A model generated the notes under the pieces. The model was not told the DNA's origin, did no database searches, and worked only from the letters and a program-made list of their open reading frames with translations. Shown one piece after another: positions 18,643 through 27,209 of a DNA stretch of 59,004 nt (within the stretch, counting starts at the first letter, position 1; every line of letters begins with the position of its first letter). The stretch spans positions 96,713-155,716 of the forward strand of contig NZ_KB893670.1 in assembly GCF_000374165.1 (NCBI RefSeq), in the 5' to 3' direction. The stretch comes from Parafrankia elaeagni (GTDB taxonomy: Bacteria > Actinomycetota > Actinomycetes > Frankiales > Frankiaceae). Made by a program: the position numbers and the translations under genes.

Positions 18643-18868
18643 CGCCGTCCTCCCACCGGGCGGCGTGCACCGGCCAGACGGCCGTCAGGGGCGGGGGAAA
18701 CCGGGGCCGGGGTCGCGTGCGACGGTGCCGGAGGTGCAGGGGTCACGGCCGGAGGGTACCCGCGCGCCGCCCGTCCGCAACCCGCCGGGACGCGAGACCG
18801 CACGCATCACACCTGGCACACCCGGCACACCCGGCGCCCGCCCGGCCGCCGCCAGTGCCGTGACCGCC

Positions 18869-18902
18869 CTGGAGGTGCCCTGGAGGCCCCTGGAGGTGCC
18901 CT
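18869..18902. repeat. Short CCCTGGAGG tandem repeats
   Basis: Three to four copies of CCCTGGAGGTG-like units ending at the terD stop codon. They may be a minisatellite; function unknown. Confidence 0.6.
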
Positions 18903-20376
18903 AGAGGTACTGCTTGGCCGGGCCTACCATCGCGCGCACGGTGCGCCCGTCGTGGAACTCGCCGATCGCGGTCATCGCCCAGGTGGGCGCCCCGGGCTCC
19001 CGTTGCAGCCGGCACATCACCAGGCCGGTCGCCGGCTTCGACTCGGACAGGTCGAACCGCACGAGCTCCTGGCCGGTCTGGTCGTCGATCAGCCGGCAGA
19101 AGGCGTTGCGGATGTCGGTGAACGACTGCCCCTGGAAGCTGTTCACGGTGAAGATCAGACTCACGACGGTGGGCGGCAGCGCGCCCAGGTCGACGAAGAT
19201 GGTCTCGTCGTCGCCCTCGCCCCTGCCGGTGAGGTTGTCCCCGGAGTGGCGGACGGCGCCACGGGCCCCCTTCTTCGACATGAACCAGACCTTGTCGACG
19301 TCCTTGCCGCGCTGGTCGAACAGGATGCACGACGCGTCGAGGTCGATGGACTTCCCGTGCTGCGCGGGATCCCAGCCGAGGCCCATCCGGACCCGGGCCA
19401 GGGGCGGGGCGCCGGTCTTGACCAGCGACACGCTCTGGCCCTTGCGCAGCGAGACCCGGCCCTTGTCGAGGTTGATCCGGCCGGCGGCGCCGGGCGGCGG
19501 CCCGCCGACGGGCGCGCCCCACTGCTGGCCCCCGCCGGGCGGCGGAGGCGGCGGACCCCACTGCTGACCACCGGGCGGCCCCGCGGGCGGCGGGCCCCAC
19601 TGGCCGGGAGCCGGCGGCGGGCCCCACTGCTGACCCGCGGGCGGGCCCCACGGCTGACCCGCGGGCGGGCCCCACGGCTGCCCGGCCGGCGGTGCCGGCG
19701 GCGGGCCCCACTGCTGGCCCCCGCCGGGCGGCGGAGGCGGCGGACCCCACTGCTGACCACCGGGCGGCGGCTGCACGACCTGGGTCGGGGCGTCGTAGTG
19801 CGACGGGACGGGCGGCGGCGCGGGTGGGGCGGACGGGACCGGCGGCGGGCCCGACTGCGGGGAGCCGCTGCTGGCGGTGCCCGGGTCGTCGACGGCGATC
19901 CCGAAGTCGGTGGCGATGCCCGCGAGCCCGGACGCGTACCCCTGCCCGACGGCGCGGACCTTCCAGGACCCGGCGCGGCGGTACAGCTCGACGAGCACCA
20001 GCGCCGTCTCGGTGCTGAGGCCGGCGGGGTCGAAACGGGCGATCTCCTGGCCGCGGCCGTCCCGGACGGCCACCGCGAGACCACGGACGCCGGCGAACGT
20101 CAGCGGGCCGCTTCCGTCCAGGCTGCCGGTCACGACCACCTTGTCGATGTCGGACGGCACCGCGGTGAGCGTGAACTCCAGCGCGGACGGCGGCGCGAGA
20201 CGCACCCCGGGCCCGGCCGGCTGGTTGAAGAAGACGAAGTCGGCGTCATCGCGCACCTTGCCGGACGGAGTGACCAGCAGCGCGGCGATGTCCAGCGGGG
20301 TCGACGAGGAGACCTCGACCCGCACCTCGGTCGTCGGCAGTGCGGCGTTCGCACCCTTGCTGAGCATCTGTGCCAT
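18901..20376 (-). CDS. TerD-family protein with two TerD domains
   Basis: A 491-residue cytoplasmic protein with two TerD-type Ca2+-binding domains: residues about 1-160 (VFFNQPAGPGVRL, SAL-EFTLTAVP) and about 300-491 (RVSLRKGQSVSLVK; LGWDPAQHGKSIDLDASCIL; HSGDNLTGRGEGDDETI). They are joined by about 140 residues of Gly/Pro/Gln repeats (QQWGPPPPPPGG). TerD proteins belong to tellurite/stress-response clusters, but no terA-terC or other partners are nearby. ATG start with GGGAGGG ahead. Divergent from the SUFU gene with 63 bases between. Confidence 0.92.
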   Translation of the reverse strand: MAQMLSKGANAALPTTEVRVEVSSSTPLDIAALLVTPSGKVRDDADFVFFNQPAGPGVRLAPPSALEFTLTAVPSDIDKVVVTGSLDGSGPLTFAGVRGLAVAVRDGRGQEIARFDPAGLSTETALVLVELYRRAGSWKVRAVGQGYASGLAGIATDFGIAVDDPGTASSGSPQSGPPPVPSAPPAPPPVPSHYDAPTQVVQPPPGGQQWGPPPPPPGGGQQWGPPPAPPAGQPWGPPAGQPWGPPAGQQWGPPPAPGQWGPPPAGPPGGQQWGPPPPPPGGGQQWGAPVGGPPPGAAGRINLDKGRVSLRKGQSVSLVKTGAPPLARVRMGLGWDPAQHGKSIDLDASCILFDQRGKDVDKVWFMSKKGARGAVRHSGDNLTGRGEGDDETIFVDLGALPPTVVSLIFTVNSFQGQSFTDIRNAFCRLIDDQTGQELVRFDLSESKPATGLVMCRLQREPGAPTWAMTAIGEFHDGRTVRAMVGPAKQYL

Positions 20377-20439
20377 CTGGCCCTCCCATCCGCCGTCACA
20401 ACGAACAGGTGCGGCGTCGCGATCCTACGATCGACCGCT

Positions 20440-21138
20440 ATGAGCGCAACCGACGATCCGGAGCATGACAGCCCTGACCGCGCGGAGCACCCGCCCAGCG
20501 GCGGAGACGTCCTGCGGCGCGTCGAGGGGCACCTCGTCGGCTGGTTCGGCCCGGACAGCGGGCGGGCGAGCCTCACCTTCCTCGGGGCAGACCCGATCGA
20601 GGTGCTCCGCTTCGGCCCCGACCCCGATGGCGTGGTCCGCTATGTGACCCTCGGGATGGCGCGGGAGCCGATGACGCCCGCCGAGGCCACCGTGCGCGAC
20701 CCGGCCGGGCCACGGGCCGAGCTCGTCCTGTCACTGCGCGGCCGGCGGGACGGCGCGGCGCGGGCGCTGGCCGTCCTCGCGTCGGTGCCGGTGGTCGAGG
20801 GCCGGCCGGTGGTCGCCGGCGCCGGCCTCGACCTCGGCGAGCCGTTGTGGGACGGCGCCCGGTTCACCGCCGTACTGGTCGGCGAGCCCGGCGGCCTGGT
20901 GCCCGACCTGCCGCTCGCGTCAGCTCGCCCGGCCGCGGCCGCCAACGGCTCCGGACCCGCGGCCCCGGGCCCCACGGCCCCCGGGCCGGCTCCGGTCCAC
21001 TTCCTGCCGCTGCTCCCGATGACCCCGAACGAGGCGGCGTACAAGCGCGTGCACGGCGCCACCGCGATGCACCAGCGCTGGCTGGACGTCGGCACCGACC
21101 TGCGCGACCCCGACCGGGCGGAGGCCCCGTTGGGCTGA
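20440..21138 (+). CDS. Suppressor-of-fused (SUFU) domain protein
   Basis: A 232-residue protein with a bacterial SUFU-type domain: VEGHLVGWFGPDSGRASLTF, VRYVTLGMAREPM, RAELVLSLRG, and the C-terminal PLLPMTPNEAAYKRVHGATAM followed by a short tail. Family function in bacteria is unknown. An Ala/Pro linker interrupts it near residues 165-185. The ATG at 20440 is chosen since conservation begins shortly after. It faces the ALDH gene across a strong terminator. Confidence 0.82.
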   Translation: MSATDDPEHDSPDRAEHPPSGGDVLRRVEGHLVGWFGPDSGRASLTFLGADPIEVLRFGPDPDGVVRYVTLGMAREPMTPAEATVRDPAGPRAELVLSLRGRRDGAARALAVLASVPVVEGRPVVAGAGLDLGEPLWDGARFTAVLVGEPGGLVPDLPLASARPAAAANGSGPAAPGPTAPGPAPVHFLPLLPMTPNEAAYKRVHGATAMHQRWLDVGTDLRDPDRAEAPLG

Positions 21139-21141
21139 CCG

Positions 21142-21182
21142 CCTCGGGCCCTGCAGGGGCGAGGGTCGTGCAGGGCCCGAGG
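21142..21182. terminator. Bidirectional hairpin terminator
   Basis: A perfect 14-bp inverted repeat (CCTCGGGCCCTGCA and its complement) with a 13-base loop, between the convergent SUFU and aldehyde dehydrogenase genes. No T-run. Confidence 0.8.
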
Positions 21183-21194
21183 GTCGTGCGGCGG

Positions 21195-22628
21195 TCAGAG
21201 CTCGACGCCGGCGAGCACCATCACCCGCTCCACCGTCAGGTCCGCCATCGCGGCGCCGACACCCTCCCGGCCCAGCCCGGAGCCCTTGACGCCGCCGTAG
21301 GGCATCTGGTCGGCGCGGTAGGAGGGGACGTCGCCGATGATCACACCGCCGACGTCCAGCGCCCGGTGGGCACGGAAGGCCGTCCCGAGGTCGCGGGTGA
21401 AGACACCGGCCTGCAGGCCGTAGGAGCTGTCGTTGACCCGGGCCAGCCCGTCGTCCAGGCCGTCGACGGGTTCGAGCACGAGCACCGGCCCGAACACCTC
21501 CTCGCTGGCCACGGTCGCGTCACGCGGCACGCCGGTCAGCACGGTCGGCGCGAAGGCGGTGCCCTTCGCGATGCCGCCGCACAGCACGGTGGCACCGCGC
21601 GCCACCGCCTCCCGCACCCAGGCCCCGACCCGCTCCGCGGCGGCCGCGTCGATCAGCGGGCCGACGTCGGTGGCGGGATCGGTGGGGTCACCTCCGCGCA
21701 GCTCGGCGACGGCGGCGACGATCTCGTCCCGGACCGGCTCGTACAGGCTGCGGTCGACGAACACCCGCTGCACGGCGATGCACGACTGGCCGGCCTGGTA
21801 GTTCGAGAACAGGGCTATCCGCCGCGCTGCGTGCCGCAGGTCCGCCGGGCTCGAGTAGTCCGCCGCGACCAGCACGGCCGCGTTCCCGCCGAGCTCGAGG
21901 ACGACGTGCTTGCGCGGGACGGCGTCCCGGATCGCCCAGCCGACCCGCGCCGACCCGGTGAACGACACCACCGGCAGCCGCGGGTCGGCCACCAGGGTGG
22001 GCATCTGGTCGTCGCTGACGGGCAGGACCGACCAGGACCCTTCCGGCAGGTCGGTCCCGGCGAGCAGCTCACCGAGCAGCAGGGCGGACAGCGGGGTACG
22101 CGGCGCGGGCTTCACGACGATCGGCGCGCCCGCGGCGATGGCGGGCGCGACCTTGTGGGCGACGAGGTGCAACGGGAAGCTGAACGGCGCGATGCCCAGC
22201 ACCGGCCCGATCGGAAAGCGCCGGGTGAGGGCGATGCGTCCCTCACCGGTCGGGTCGGTGTCGAGCCGGTCGACCTCACCGGCGAAACGGCGGGCCTCCT
22301 CGGCGCCCCAGCGGAAGGTCGACGACGCCCGGGCGACCTCGGCCCGCGCCCAGGTGATCGGCTTCCCGGACTCACTGGTGATCAGGGCGGCGATCTCGTC
22401 CCCGCGGCGGGCGATCTCGCGGGAGACGCTGCTCAGCGCGCCGGCCCGCACGTGGGCGGGCAGCGCCGCGCAGGCGCGCGCGGCCCCCGCTGCCGCGGCC
22501 AGCGCGTCCTCGACGTCGGACTCCGCCGGGCGCGCCACCGTCGCGACCAGCCGGCCGTCGAACGGGCTGCGCACCTCGAAGGACTCCGCGGACCCGCGCC
22601 GCCGGCCGGCCACCCAGAACCCGGTCAT
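21195..22628 (-). CDS. NAD(P)-dependent aldehyde dehydrogenase
   Basis: A 477-residue ALDH-superfamily enzyme oxidising an aldehyde to an acid. Visible motifs are the catalytic Glu in VLELGG, the catalytic Cys in NYQAGQSCIAVQRVF, the cofactor-binding PFSFPLHLVAHKVAPAIAAG and SFTGSARVGW, and the terminal YGGVKGSGLGREG. Being divergent from the 4-aminobutyrate aminotransferase gene, it may oxidise succinate semialdehyde (GabD role). The sequence also resembles other short-chain semialdehyde enzymes, so the substrate is inference. The ATG follows an AGGAGA a little upstream. Confidence 0.9.
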   Translation of the reverse strand: MTGFWVAGRRRGSAESFEVRSPFDGRLVATVARPAESDVEDALAAAAGAARACAALPAHVRAGALSSVSREIARRGDEIAALITSESGKPITWARAEVARASSTFRWGAEEARRFAGEVDRLDTDPTGEGRIALTRRFPIGPVLGIAPFSFPLHLVAHKVAPAIAAGAPIVVKPAPRTPLSALLLGELLAGTDLPEGSWSVLPVSDDQMPTLVADPRLPVVSFTGSARVGWAIRDAVPRKHVVLELGGNAAVLVAADYSSPADLRHAARRIALFSNYQAGQSCIAVQRVFVDRSLYEPVRDEIVAAVAELRGGDPTDPATDVGPLIDAAAAERVGAWVREAVARGATVLCGGIAKGTAFAPTVLTGVPRDATVASEEVFGPVLVLEPVDGLDDGLARVNDSSYGLQAGVFTRDLGTAFRAHRALDVGGVIIGDVPSYRADQMPYGGVKGSGLGREGVGAAMADLTVERVMVLAGVEL

Positions 22629-23008
22629 GACACGACCACCTTCTCCTCACCACCAGGGACGGGCGGACGTGCGGGGACCCGACCGGACACCATCGCCGGA
22701 CGTGGCGGATTCCCCACCCGTCGGAATCCGCGCGACAACAACTGACATCCTCCTCCTCACGATCGACGGGACTCCAGGTCCCACCACACCGGCCACAGCG
22801 GGCACAACGGGTGCGGAGCGGTGGGGTCGCAGTTCACGGGCGCACCGGGAGCCCCTGGAACCGCTGCTCGGCACGCCCACCAGCCGGCCACTTACACTCT
22901 GCAAGCGATCGACTCCCCCAAGAAATCGACTCCTCTTCGGAGCGGGTGTCGGTCCGAAACAAGCTCGGTCCGGCGCCGCCGGACCGAGCCGCCAGGAGGA
23001 GGGGCCCG
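22629..23008. other. Divergent control region, aldehyde dehydrogenase / gabT
   Basis: A 380-base intergenic region with no convincing gene. It holds the promoters of both divergent genes and, at its right end, an 11-bp hairpin next to the gabT ribosome-binding site (separate entry). No obvious regulator gene lies beside it. Confidence 0.55.
22963..22989 (+). promoter_or_regulatory. Hairpin directly upstream of the gabT Shine-Dalgarno
   Basis: A perfect 11-bp stem (GCTCGGTCCGG / CCGGACCGAGC) with a 5-base loop, ending 5 bases before AGGAGGA (22995-23001). It could be an operator, an mRNA stabiliser or an attenuator of gabT. Confidence 0.6.
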
Positions 23009-24424
23009 GTGCGGAGTGGGACGAACACGGCCCTGCGGCCGCCACACGGCGGTCCGGGGCTTCCACAGGTCCGGCGGCTGGTCACGGCTGTCCCGGGGCC
23101 GGGCTCGACCGCGCTGGCCCGGCGCCGCTCGCAGGCGGTGGCCCGCGGCGTCGGCGAGACGCTTCCCGTCTACGTGGTGGCCGCCGGCGGCGGCGTGCTG
23201 GTGGACGTCGACGGCAACTCACTGATCGACTTCGGCTCCGGCATCGCGGTGACCAACGTCGGCAACAGCGCCGACAGCGTGGTCCACAACGTCACCGACC
23301 AGGCCCGCCGCTTCACCCACACCTGCTTCATGGTGACCCCCTACGAGGGGTACGTGGCCGTCTGCGAGGAACTCGCCCGGCTGACGCCGGGCGGGCACGA
23401 GAAGCGCTCCGTGCTGTTCAACTCGGGTGCCGAGGCGGTCGAGAACGCGGTGAAGATCGCCCGCGCGTACACCGGGCGATCCGCCGTCGTGGCGTTCGCG
23501 CACGCCTACCACGGCCGCACCAACCTCACGATGGCCCTGACCGCGAGGTCGACGCCCTACAAGGCGGGCTTCGGTCCGTTCGCACCGGAGATCTACCGGA
23601 TGCCGATGGCCTACCCGTACCGCTGGCCCGGTGGTCCGGAGGGCTGCGGCCGGCAGGCCGCCGGGCAGGTGATCGACGCGATCCGCGCGGAGATCGGCGC
23701 GGAGAACGTCGCGGCCGTCATCATCGAGCCGATCCAGGGCGAGGGCGGGTTCATCGTCCCCGGCGCCGGCTTCCTGCCGGCGCTCGCGGAGTTCTGCGCC
23801 TCGGCCGGGATCGTCCTCGTCGCCGACGAGGTGCAGACCGGGTTCGGCCGCACCGGCCACCTGTTCGCCTGCGAGCACGAGGAGATCGTGCCCGATCTGA
23901 TCGTCACCGGAAAGGGCATCGCCGGCGGCCTGCCGCTCGCCGCCGTCACCGGCCGCGCCGAGGTGATGGACGCGCCGCAGGTCGGCGGCCTGGGCGGGAC
24001 CTACGGCGGCAACCCGCTCGCCTGTGCCGCCGCGCTCGGCGCGATCGCCACGCTGGAGCGCGAGGACCTCGCCGCCCGCGCCCGCCTGATCGAGCGGATC
24101 GCGATGCCACGGCTGCGGTCGCTGCGCGGCAGGTACCCCTTCGTCGGGGACGTCCGCGGCCGCGGGGCGATGCTCGCGCTCGAACTCGTCGCCGACGAGC
24201 CACCCCCCGCCGGGCAGGCGGCGCCCCGGCCCGACCGGGCGGTGGCGGCGGCCTGCGCGGCCGAGGCACACCGACGCGGCCTGGTCCTGCTCACCGCCGG
24301 CACCTGGGGGAACGTGCTGCGCCTGCTCCCGCCGCTCGTCATCCCGGAACACCTGCTTGTCGAGGGCCTGGACGTCCTGGAGGAGGTCGTCGCCGACATC
24401 GCGCGCCACCGCTACGGCACCTGA
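23009..24424 (+). CDS. gabT: 4-aminobutyrate aminotransferase (class III, PLP)
   Basis: A 471-residue class III aminotransferase that moves the amino group of 4-aminobutyrate to 2-oxoglutarate, giving succinate semialdehyde. Marks are the PLP-binding Lys in DLIVTGKGIAGGLPLAAV, the Asp in VLVADEVQTGFGRTG, FNSGAEAVENAVKIAR, and the C-terminal GNVLRLLPPLVIPE. The GTG at 23009 follows AGGAGGA by 8 bases; the longer frame upstream is promoter DNA. It probably works with the divergent aldehyde dehydrogenase in GABA or diamine use. Confidence 0.9.
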   Translation: MRSGTNTALRPPHGGPGLPQVRRLVTAVPGPGSTALARRRSQAVARGVGETLPVYVVAAGGGVLVDVDGNSLIDFGSGIAVTNVGNSADSVVHNVTDQARRFTHTCFMVTPYEGYVAVCEELARLTPGGHEKRSVLFNSGAEAVENAVKIARAYTGRSAVVAFAHAYHGRTNLTMALTARSTPYKAGFGPFAPEIYRMPMAYPYRWPGGPEGCGRQAAGQVIDAIRAEIGAENVAAVIIEPIQGEGGFIVPGAGFLPALAEFCASAGIVLVADEVQTGFGRTGHLFACEHEEIVPDLIVTGKGIAGGLPLAAVTGRAEVMDAPQVGGLGGTYGGNPLACAAALGAIATLEREDLAARARLIERIAMPRLRSLRGRYPFVGDVRGRGAMLALELVADEPPPAGQAAPRPDRAVAAACAAEAHRRGLVLLTAGTWGNVLRLLPPLVIPEHLLVEGLDVLEEVVADIARHRYGT

Positions 24425-24555
24425 CCGCCTCCGCGCCGCAGAGTCACGGGTCCGTCCGACATCTGGCGCCGAGGTGGACAAGTCCCGCGCGAAGGAGTCG
24501 GAACCCGCCTCGGCGGGCATCAAACCTCCGCCCACCTGCTACATGGAGGCGGAGG

Positions 24556-24711
24556 ATGCCCGTGGTTCCCGTTCTTTCAGTTGACGCACTCCTGCCTGTC
24601 GACGCGCTCCTGTCCGTCGACGCCCTTCTGTCCGTCGACGCCCTCCTGCCTGTCGACGCCCTTCTGCCTGTCGACGCGCTCGTCGGCGCGCCGCGGCGGG
24701 GTGTGCGGTGA
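24556..24711 (+). CDS. Repeat-encoded 51-residue protein
   Basis: A short ORF made almost wholly of six 18-bp DNA repeats encoding the hexapeptide Val-Asp-Ala-Leu-Leu-Pro/Ser. It begins MPVVPVLS and ends VGAPRRGVR. The ATG lies 6 bases after GGAGG, and its stop overlaps the GTG of the DUF6758 gene by 4 bases (GTGA), as coupled operon genes do. It may be a translated leader that couples DUF6758 expression, a real small hydrophobic protein, or a lucky frame over a minisatellite. Confidence 0.45.
   Translation: MPVVPVLSVDALLPVDALLSVDALLSVDALLPVDALLPVDALVGAPRRGVR
24580..24687. repeat. Six 18-bp tandem repeats
   Basis: Six units based on GTCGACGCCCTCCTGCCT, each starting with GTCGAC (first copy GTTGAC), with differences mainly at third codon positions of the repeat ORF. 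Confidence 0.92.
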
Positions 24712-25337
24712 CCACCCCGCCGGTGTGCCCGGCCTGCCTGAGCGACCTCGACCCGCCGAACGTGTGGAGTGACCGGTGGCGCTGCGCCCGGCACGGTGAC
24801 GTCGAGCCCTTCCACGAGGCGCATGCCTCGCGCGAGCAGGTGCTCCGTTCGCTGGGGCGGACCAGCCGGGTGCCGGTGTGGCTGCCCTCGCCGATGCCGG
24901 TCCACTGGTTCGTCAGCGGAGTCGGCTGGGCCGGCGACGAGCGCACCGGGGCACACGCGGCCGCGCTCTCGGTGAGCGGCCCGTCGCCGGTCGGCGGCCC
25001 CGCCGAGATGGTGCTGGTCGCCGAGGCGCCGCGGGTCGGCCTGGGCAGCCGGCTGGCGGGCCTTCCGCTCGCCGACCCGGACCGTCTCGAGGAGAGGCCC
25101 GAGGCGAAGGTGGAGGCCGCCGGGCACCCGACGGCACTCTGGCCGCTCGCCGCTCCCCCGGACCGCGCGGCCTTCGTCGGGGAGGCGCTGGGTGTCTGGC
25201 TGTGGTGTGTGCTCTGGCCGGCCGACGCGGCGCTGATTCTGCTCGAACACCTGGTGATAGAGGACATGCGCGACGATCCGAGGCTTGTCGACCACCTGCT
25301 GTTCGGCGCCACGGGTTCTCATCTGTCCGCACCCTGA
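24708..25337 (+). CDS. DUF6758 family protein with N-terminal zinc ribbon
   Basis: A 209-residue actinobacterial protein. The N-terminus has zinc-ribbon ligands CPAC and CARHGDVEPFH, followed by VPVWLPSPMPVHWFVSGVGW, GGPAEMVLVAEAPRVGLG and the Trp-rich GVWLWCVLWPADAALIL. The order matches the DUF6758 family as I recall it from Streptomyces; function is unknown. The GTG start overlaps the preceding repeat ORF. It is followed by ctaD in the same direction after 66 bases. Confidence 0.82.
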   Translation: MTTPPVCPACLSDLDPPNVWSDRWRCARHGDVEPFHEAHASREQVLRSLGRTSRVPVWLPSPMPVHWFVSGVGWAGDERTGAHAAALSVSGPSPVGGPAEMVLVAEAPRVGLGSRLAGLPLADPDRLEERPEAKVEAAGHPTALWPLAAPPDRAAFVGEALGVWLWCVLWPADAALILLEHLVIEDMRDDPRLVDHLLFGATGSHLSAP

Positions 25338-25354
25338 TCCGGCTCCGGGCGCGC

Positions 25355-25360
25355 TAGTAT
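25355..25360 (+). promoter_or_regulatory. Candidate -10 element of ctaD
   Basis: TAGTAT, an actinobacterial-type -10 hexamer, about 44 bases before the ctaD GTG, in a slightly AT-richer spot. No matching -35 is evident. Confidence 0.35.
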
Positions 25361-25403
25361 TCTGCCGCCCGCCCGTTCGCCGTGCCAGAGCCGGGAGCCC
25401 GGA

Positions 25404-27104
25404 GTGACTCTTCTACGCGAACCACCCGGCCCCGACACCCGGCCCGGCGCCACCGAACACGGCGAAACGGGGCACACGCGTCCACGTGTCCCTCTGCTCG
25501 GATACCTGCGCACGACCTCGCACAAGGACATCGCCGTCATGTACGCGGTGACCTCGTTCGGGTTCTTCGTCTTCGCCGGCGTGCTGGCGATGATGATGCG
25601 TGCCGAGCTGGCCAGGCCCGGGCTGCAGTACTTCTCGAACGAGCAGTACAACCAGCTGTTCACGATGCACGGCACGCTGATGCTGCTGATGTTCGCGACG
25701 CCGCTCGCGTTCGCCTTCGCGAACTTTCTCATTCCGCTGCAGATCGGCTCGCCCGACGTCGCCTTCCCCCGACTGAACGCGATGTCGTACTGGTTCTTCC
25801 TGTTCGGCTCCCTCACCGTGGTGGCCGGCTTCCTCACCCCGGACGGAGCCGCCGCCTTCGGCTGGTTCGCCTACGCACCGCTGAACAGCGGGGAGTACAG
25901 CCCCGGCGCCGGGGCCGATCTCTGGATCATGGGTCTGTCCGTGTCCGGCCTGGGCACGATCCTCGGCGGGGTCAACATGATCACGACGATACTGACCCTG
26001 CGCGGGCCCGGCATGACGATGTTCCGCCTGCCGATCTTCTGCTGGACGTTCCTGGTGACGTCCATCCTGGTGATCGTCGCGTTCCCGGTGCTCGCCGGGG
26101 CCCTGCTCGCGCTGGAGGCCGACCGTCGCTTCGGCGCCCACGTCTTCGACGCGGAGAACGGCGGGGCGATCCTCTGGCAGCACCTTTTCTGGTTCTTCGG
26201 CCATCCCGAGGTCTACATCATCGCGCTGCCGTTCTTCGGCATCATCAGCGAGATCATCCCGGTCTTCTCCCGCAAGCCGATCTTCGGCTACAAGGGCCTC
26301 GTCTTCGCCACGATCGCCATCGGCGTCCTGTCCATCGTGGTGTGGGCGCACCACATGTTCGTCACCGGCGCGGTGCTGCTGCCGTTCTTCGCCATCATGT
26401 CGTTCCTGATCGCCGTGCCGACCGGCATCAAGTTCTTCAACTGGATCGGCACGATGTGGCGCGGCAGCCTCAGCTTCGAGACCCCCATGCTCTTCTGTAT
26501 CGGGTTCCTCGTCACCTTCCTGCTCGGCGGGCTCACCGGCGTGCTGCTCGCCAGCCCGCCCATCGACTTCCACGTCAGCGACAGCTATTTCGTGGTCGCC
26601 CACTTCCACTACGTGGTGTTCGGAACGGTCGTCTTCGCCGCGTTCGCCGGCACCTACTTCTGGTTCCCGAAGCTCACCGGTCGGTTCATGGACGAGACCC
26701 TCGGAAAGATCCATTTCTGGACGGTCTTCTTCGGCTTCCACCTGACCTTCCTCGTCCAGCACTACCTCGGAACGCAGGGCATGCCCCGCCGTTTCGCGGA
26801 CTACGGGCCGAACGACGGGTTCACCAGCTGGAACACGGTGTCGACCGCGGGCAGCTTCCTGCTCGGCGTCTCGACGCTGCCGTTCATGTACAACGTGTGG
26901 CACTCGTACCGGCACGGCCGGCTCGCCCTCGTCGACGACCCGTGGGGCTACGGCAACTCGCTGGAGTGGGCGACGTCCAGCCCGCCGCCGCGGCACAACT
27001 TCCACCAGCTGCCCCGCATCCGCTCGGAGCGGCCCGCCTTCGACCTGCACTACCCGGAGGTCGCCGGCACGGCCGACTACCACGCGACCCCCGAGCTCCG
27101 CTGA
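25404..27104 (+). CDS. ctaD: Cytochrome c oxidase subunit I
   Basis: A 566-residue aa3-type heme-copper oxidase subunit I with about 12 membrane helices, the catalytic proton-pumping core of the terminal oxidase. The heme a ligand His is in TMHGTLML. The CuB/Tyr site is [17 protein letters not shown], the His pair is in VVWAHHMF, and the heme ligands are in [12 protein letters not shown]. The GTG at 25404 (MTLLREPP) has GGAG close ahead. No ctaC, ctaE or ctaF lies nearby, so this copy is separate from the rest of the oxidase genes, as is common for ctaD in actinobacteria. Confidence 0.96.
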   Translation: MTLLREPPGPDTRPGATEHGETGHTRPRVPLLGYLRTTSHKDIAVMYAVTSFGFFVFAGVLAMMMRAELARPGLQYFSNEQYNQLFTMHGTLMLLMFATPLAFAFANFLIPLQIGSPDVAFPRLNAMSYWFFLFGSLTVVAGFLTPDGAAAFGWFAYAPLNSGEYSPGAGADLWIMGLSVSGLGTILGGVNMITTILTLRGPGMTMFRLPIFCWTFLVTSILVIVAFPVLAGALLALEADRRFGAHVFDAENGGAILWQHLFWFFGHPEVYIIALPFFGIISEIIPVFSRKPIFGYKGLVFATIAIGVLSIVVWAHHMFVTGAVLLPFFAIMSFLIAVPTGIKFFNWIGTMWRGSLSFETPMLFCIGFLVTFLLGGLTGVLLASPPIDFHVSDSYFVVAHFHYVVFGTVVFAAFAGTYFWFPKLTGRFMDETLGKIHFWTVFFGFHLTFLVQHYLGTQGMPRRFADYGPNDGFTSWNTVSTAGSFLLGVSTLPFMYNVWHSYRHGRLALVDDPWGYGNSLEWATSSPPPRHNFHQLPRIRSERPAFDLHYPEVAGTADYHATPELR

Positions 27105-27130
27105 ACGAACGGCCGCCCGGGCCACCGGCC

Positions 27131-27163
27131 TCAGCTCTCAGCTCTGAGCTCTGAGCTCTGAGC
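27131..27163. repeat. AGCTCTG tandem repeats between ctaD and dagK-like gene
   Basis: Four copies of (AG)CTCTGAG-type 8-bp units between two convergent genes. Partly self-complementary, so it may fold and help termination. Confidence 0.65.
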
Positions 27164-27209
27164 CGGTGAAAGCGCCTCGGCCCTGCCGGGTACGGGCCCC
27201 GCCTGGCGC

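Noticed and set aside
25413-27125. A 570-codon frame antisense to ctaD
   Set aside because: Fully covers the well-supported cytochrome oxidase gene and encodes only Glu/Asp/His/Arg-rich sequence.
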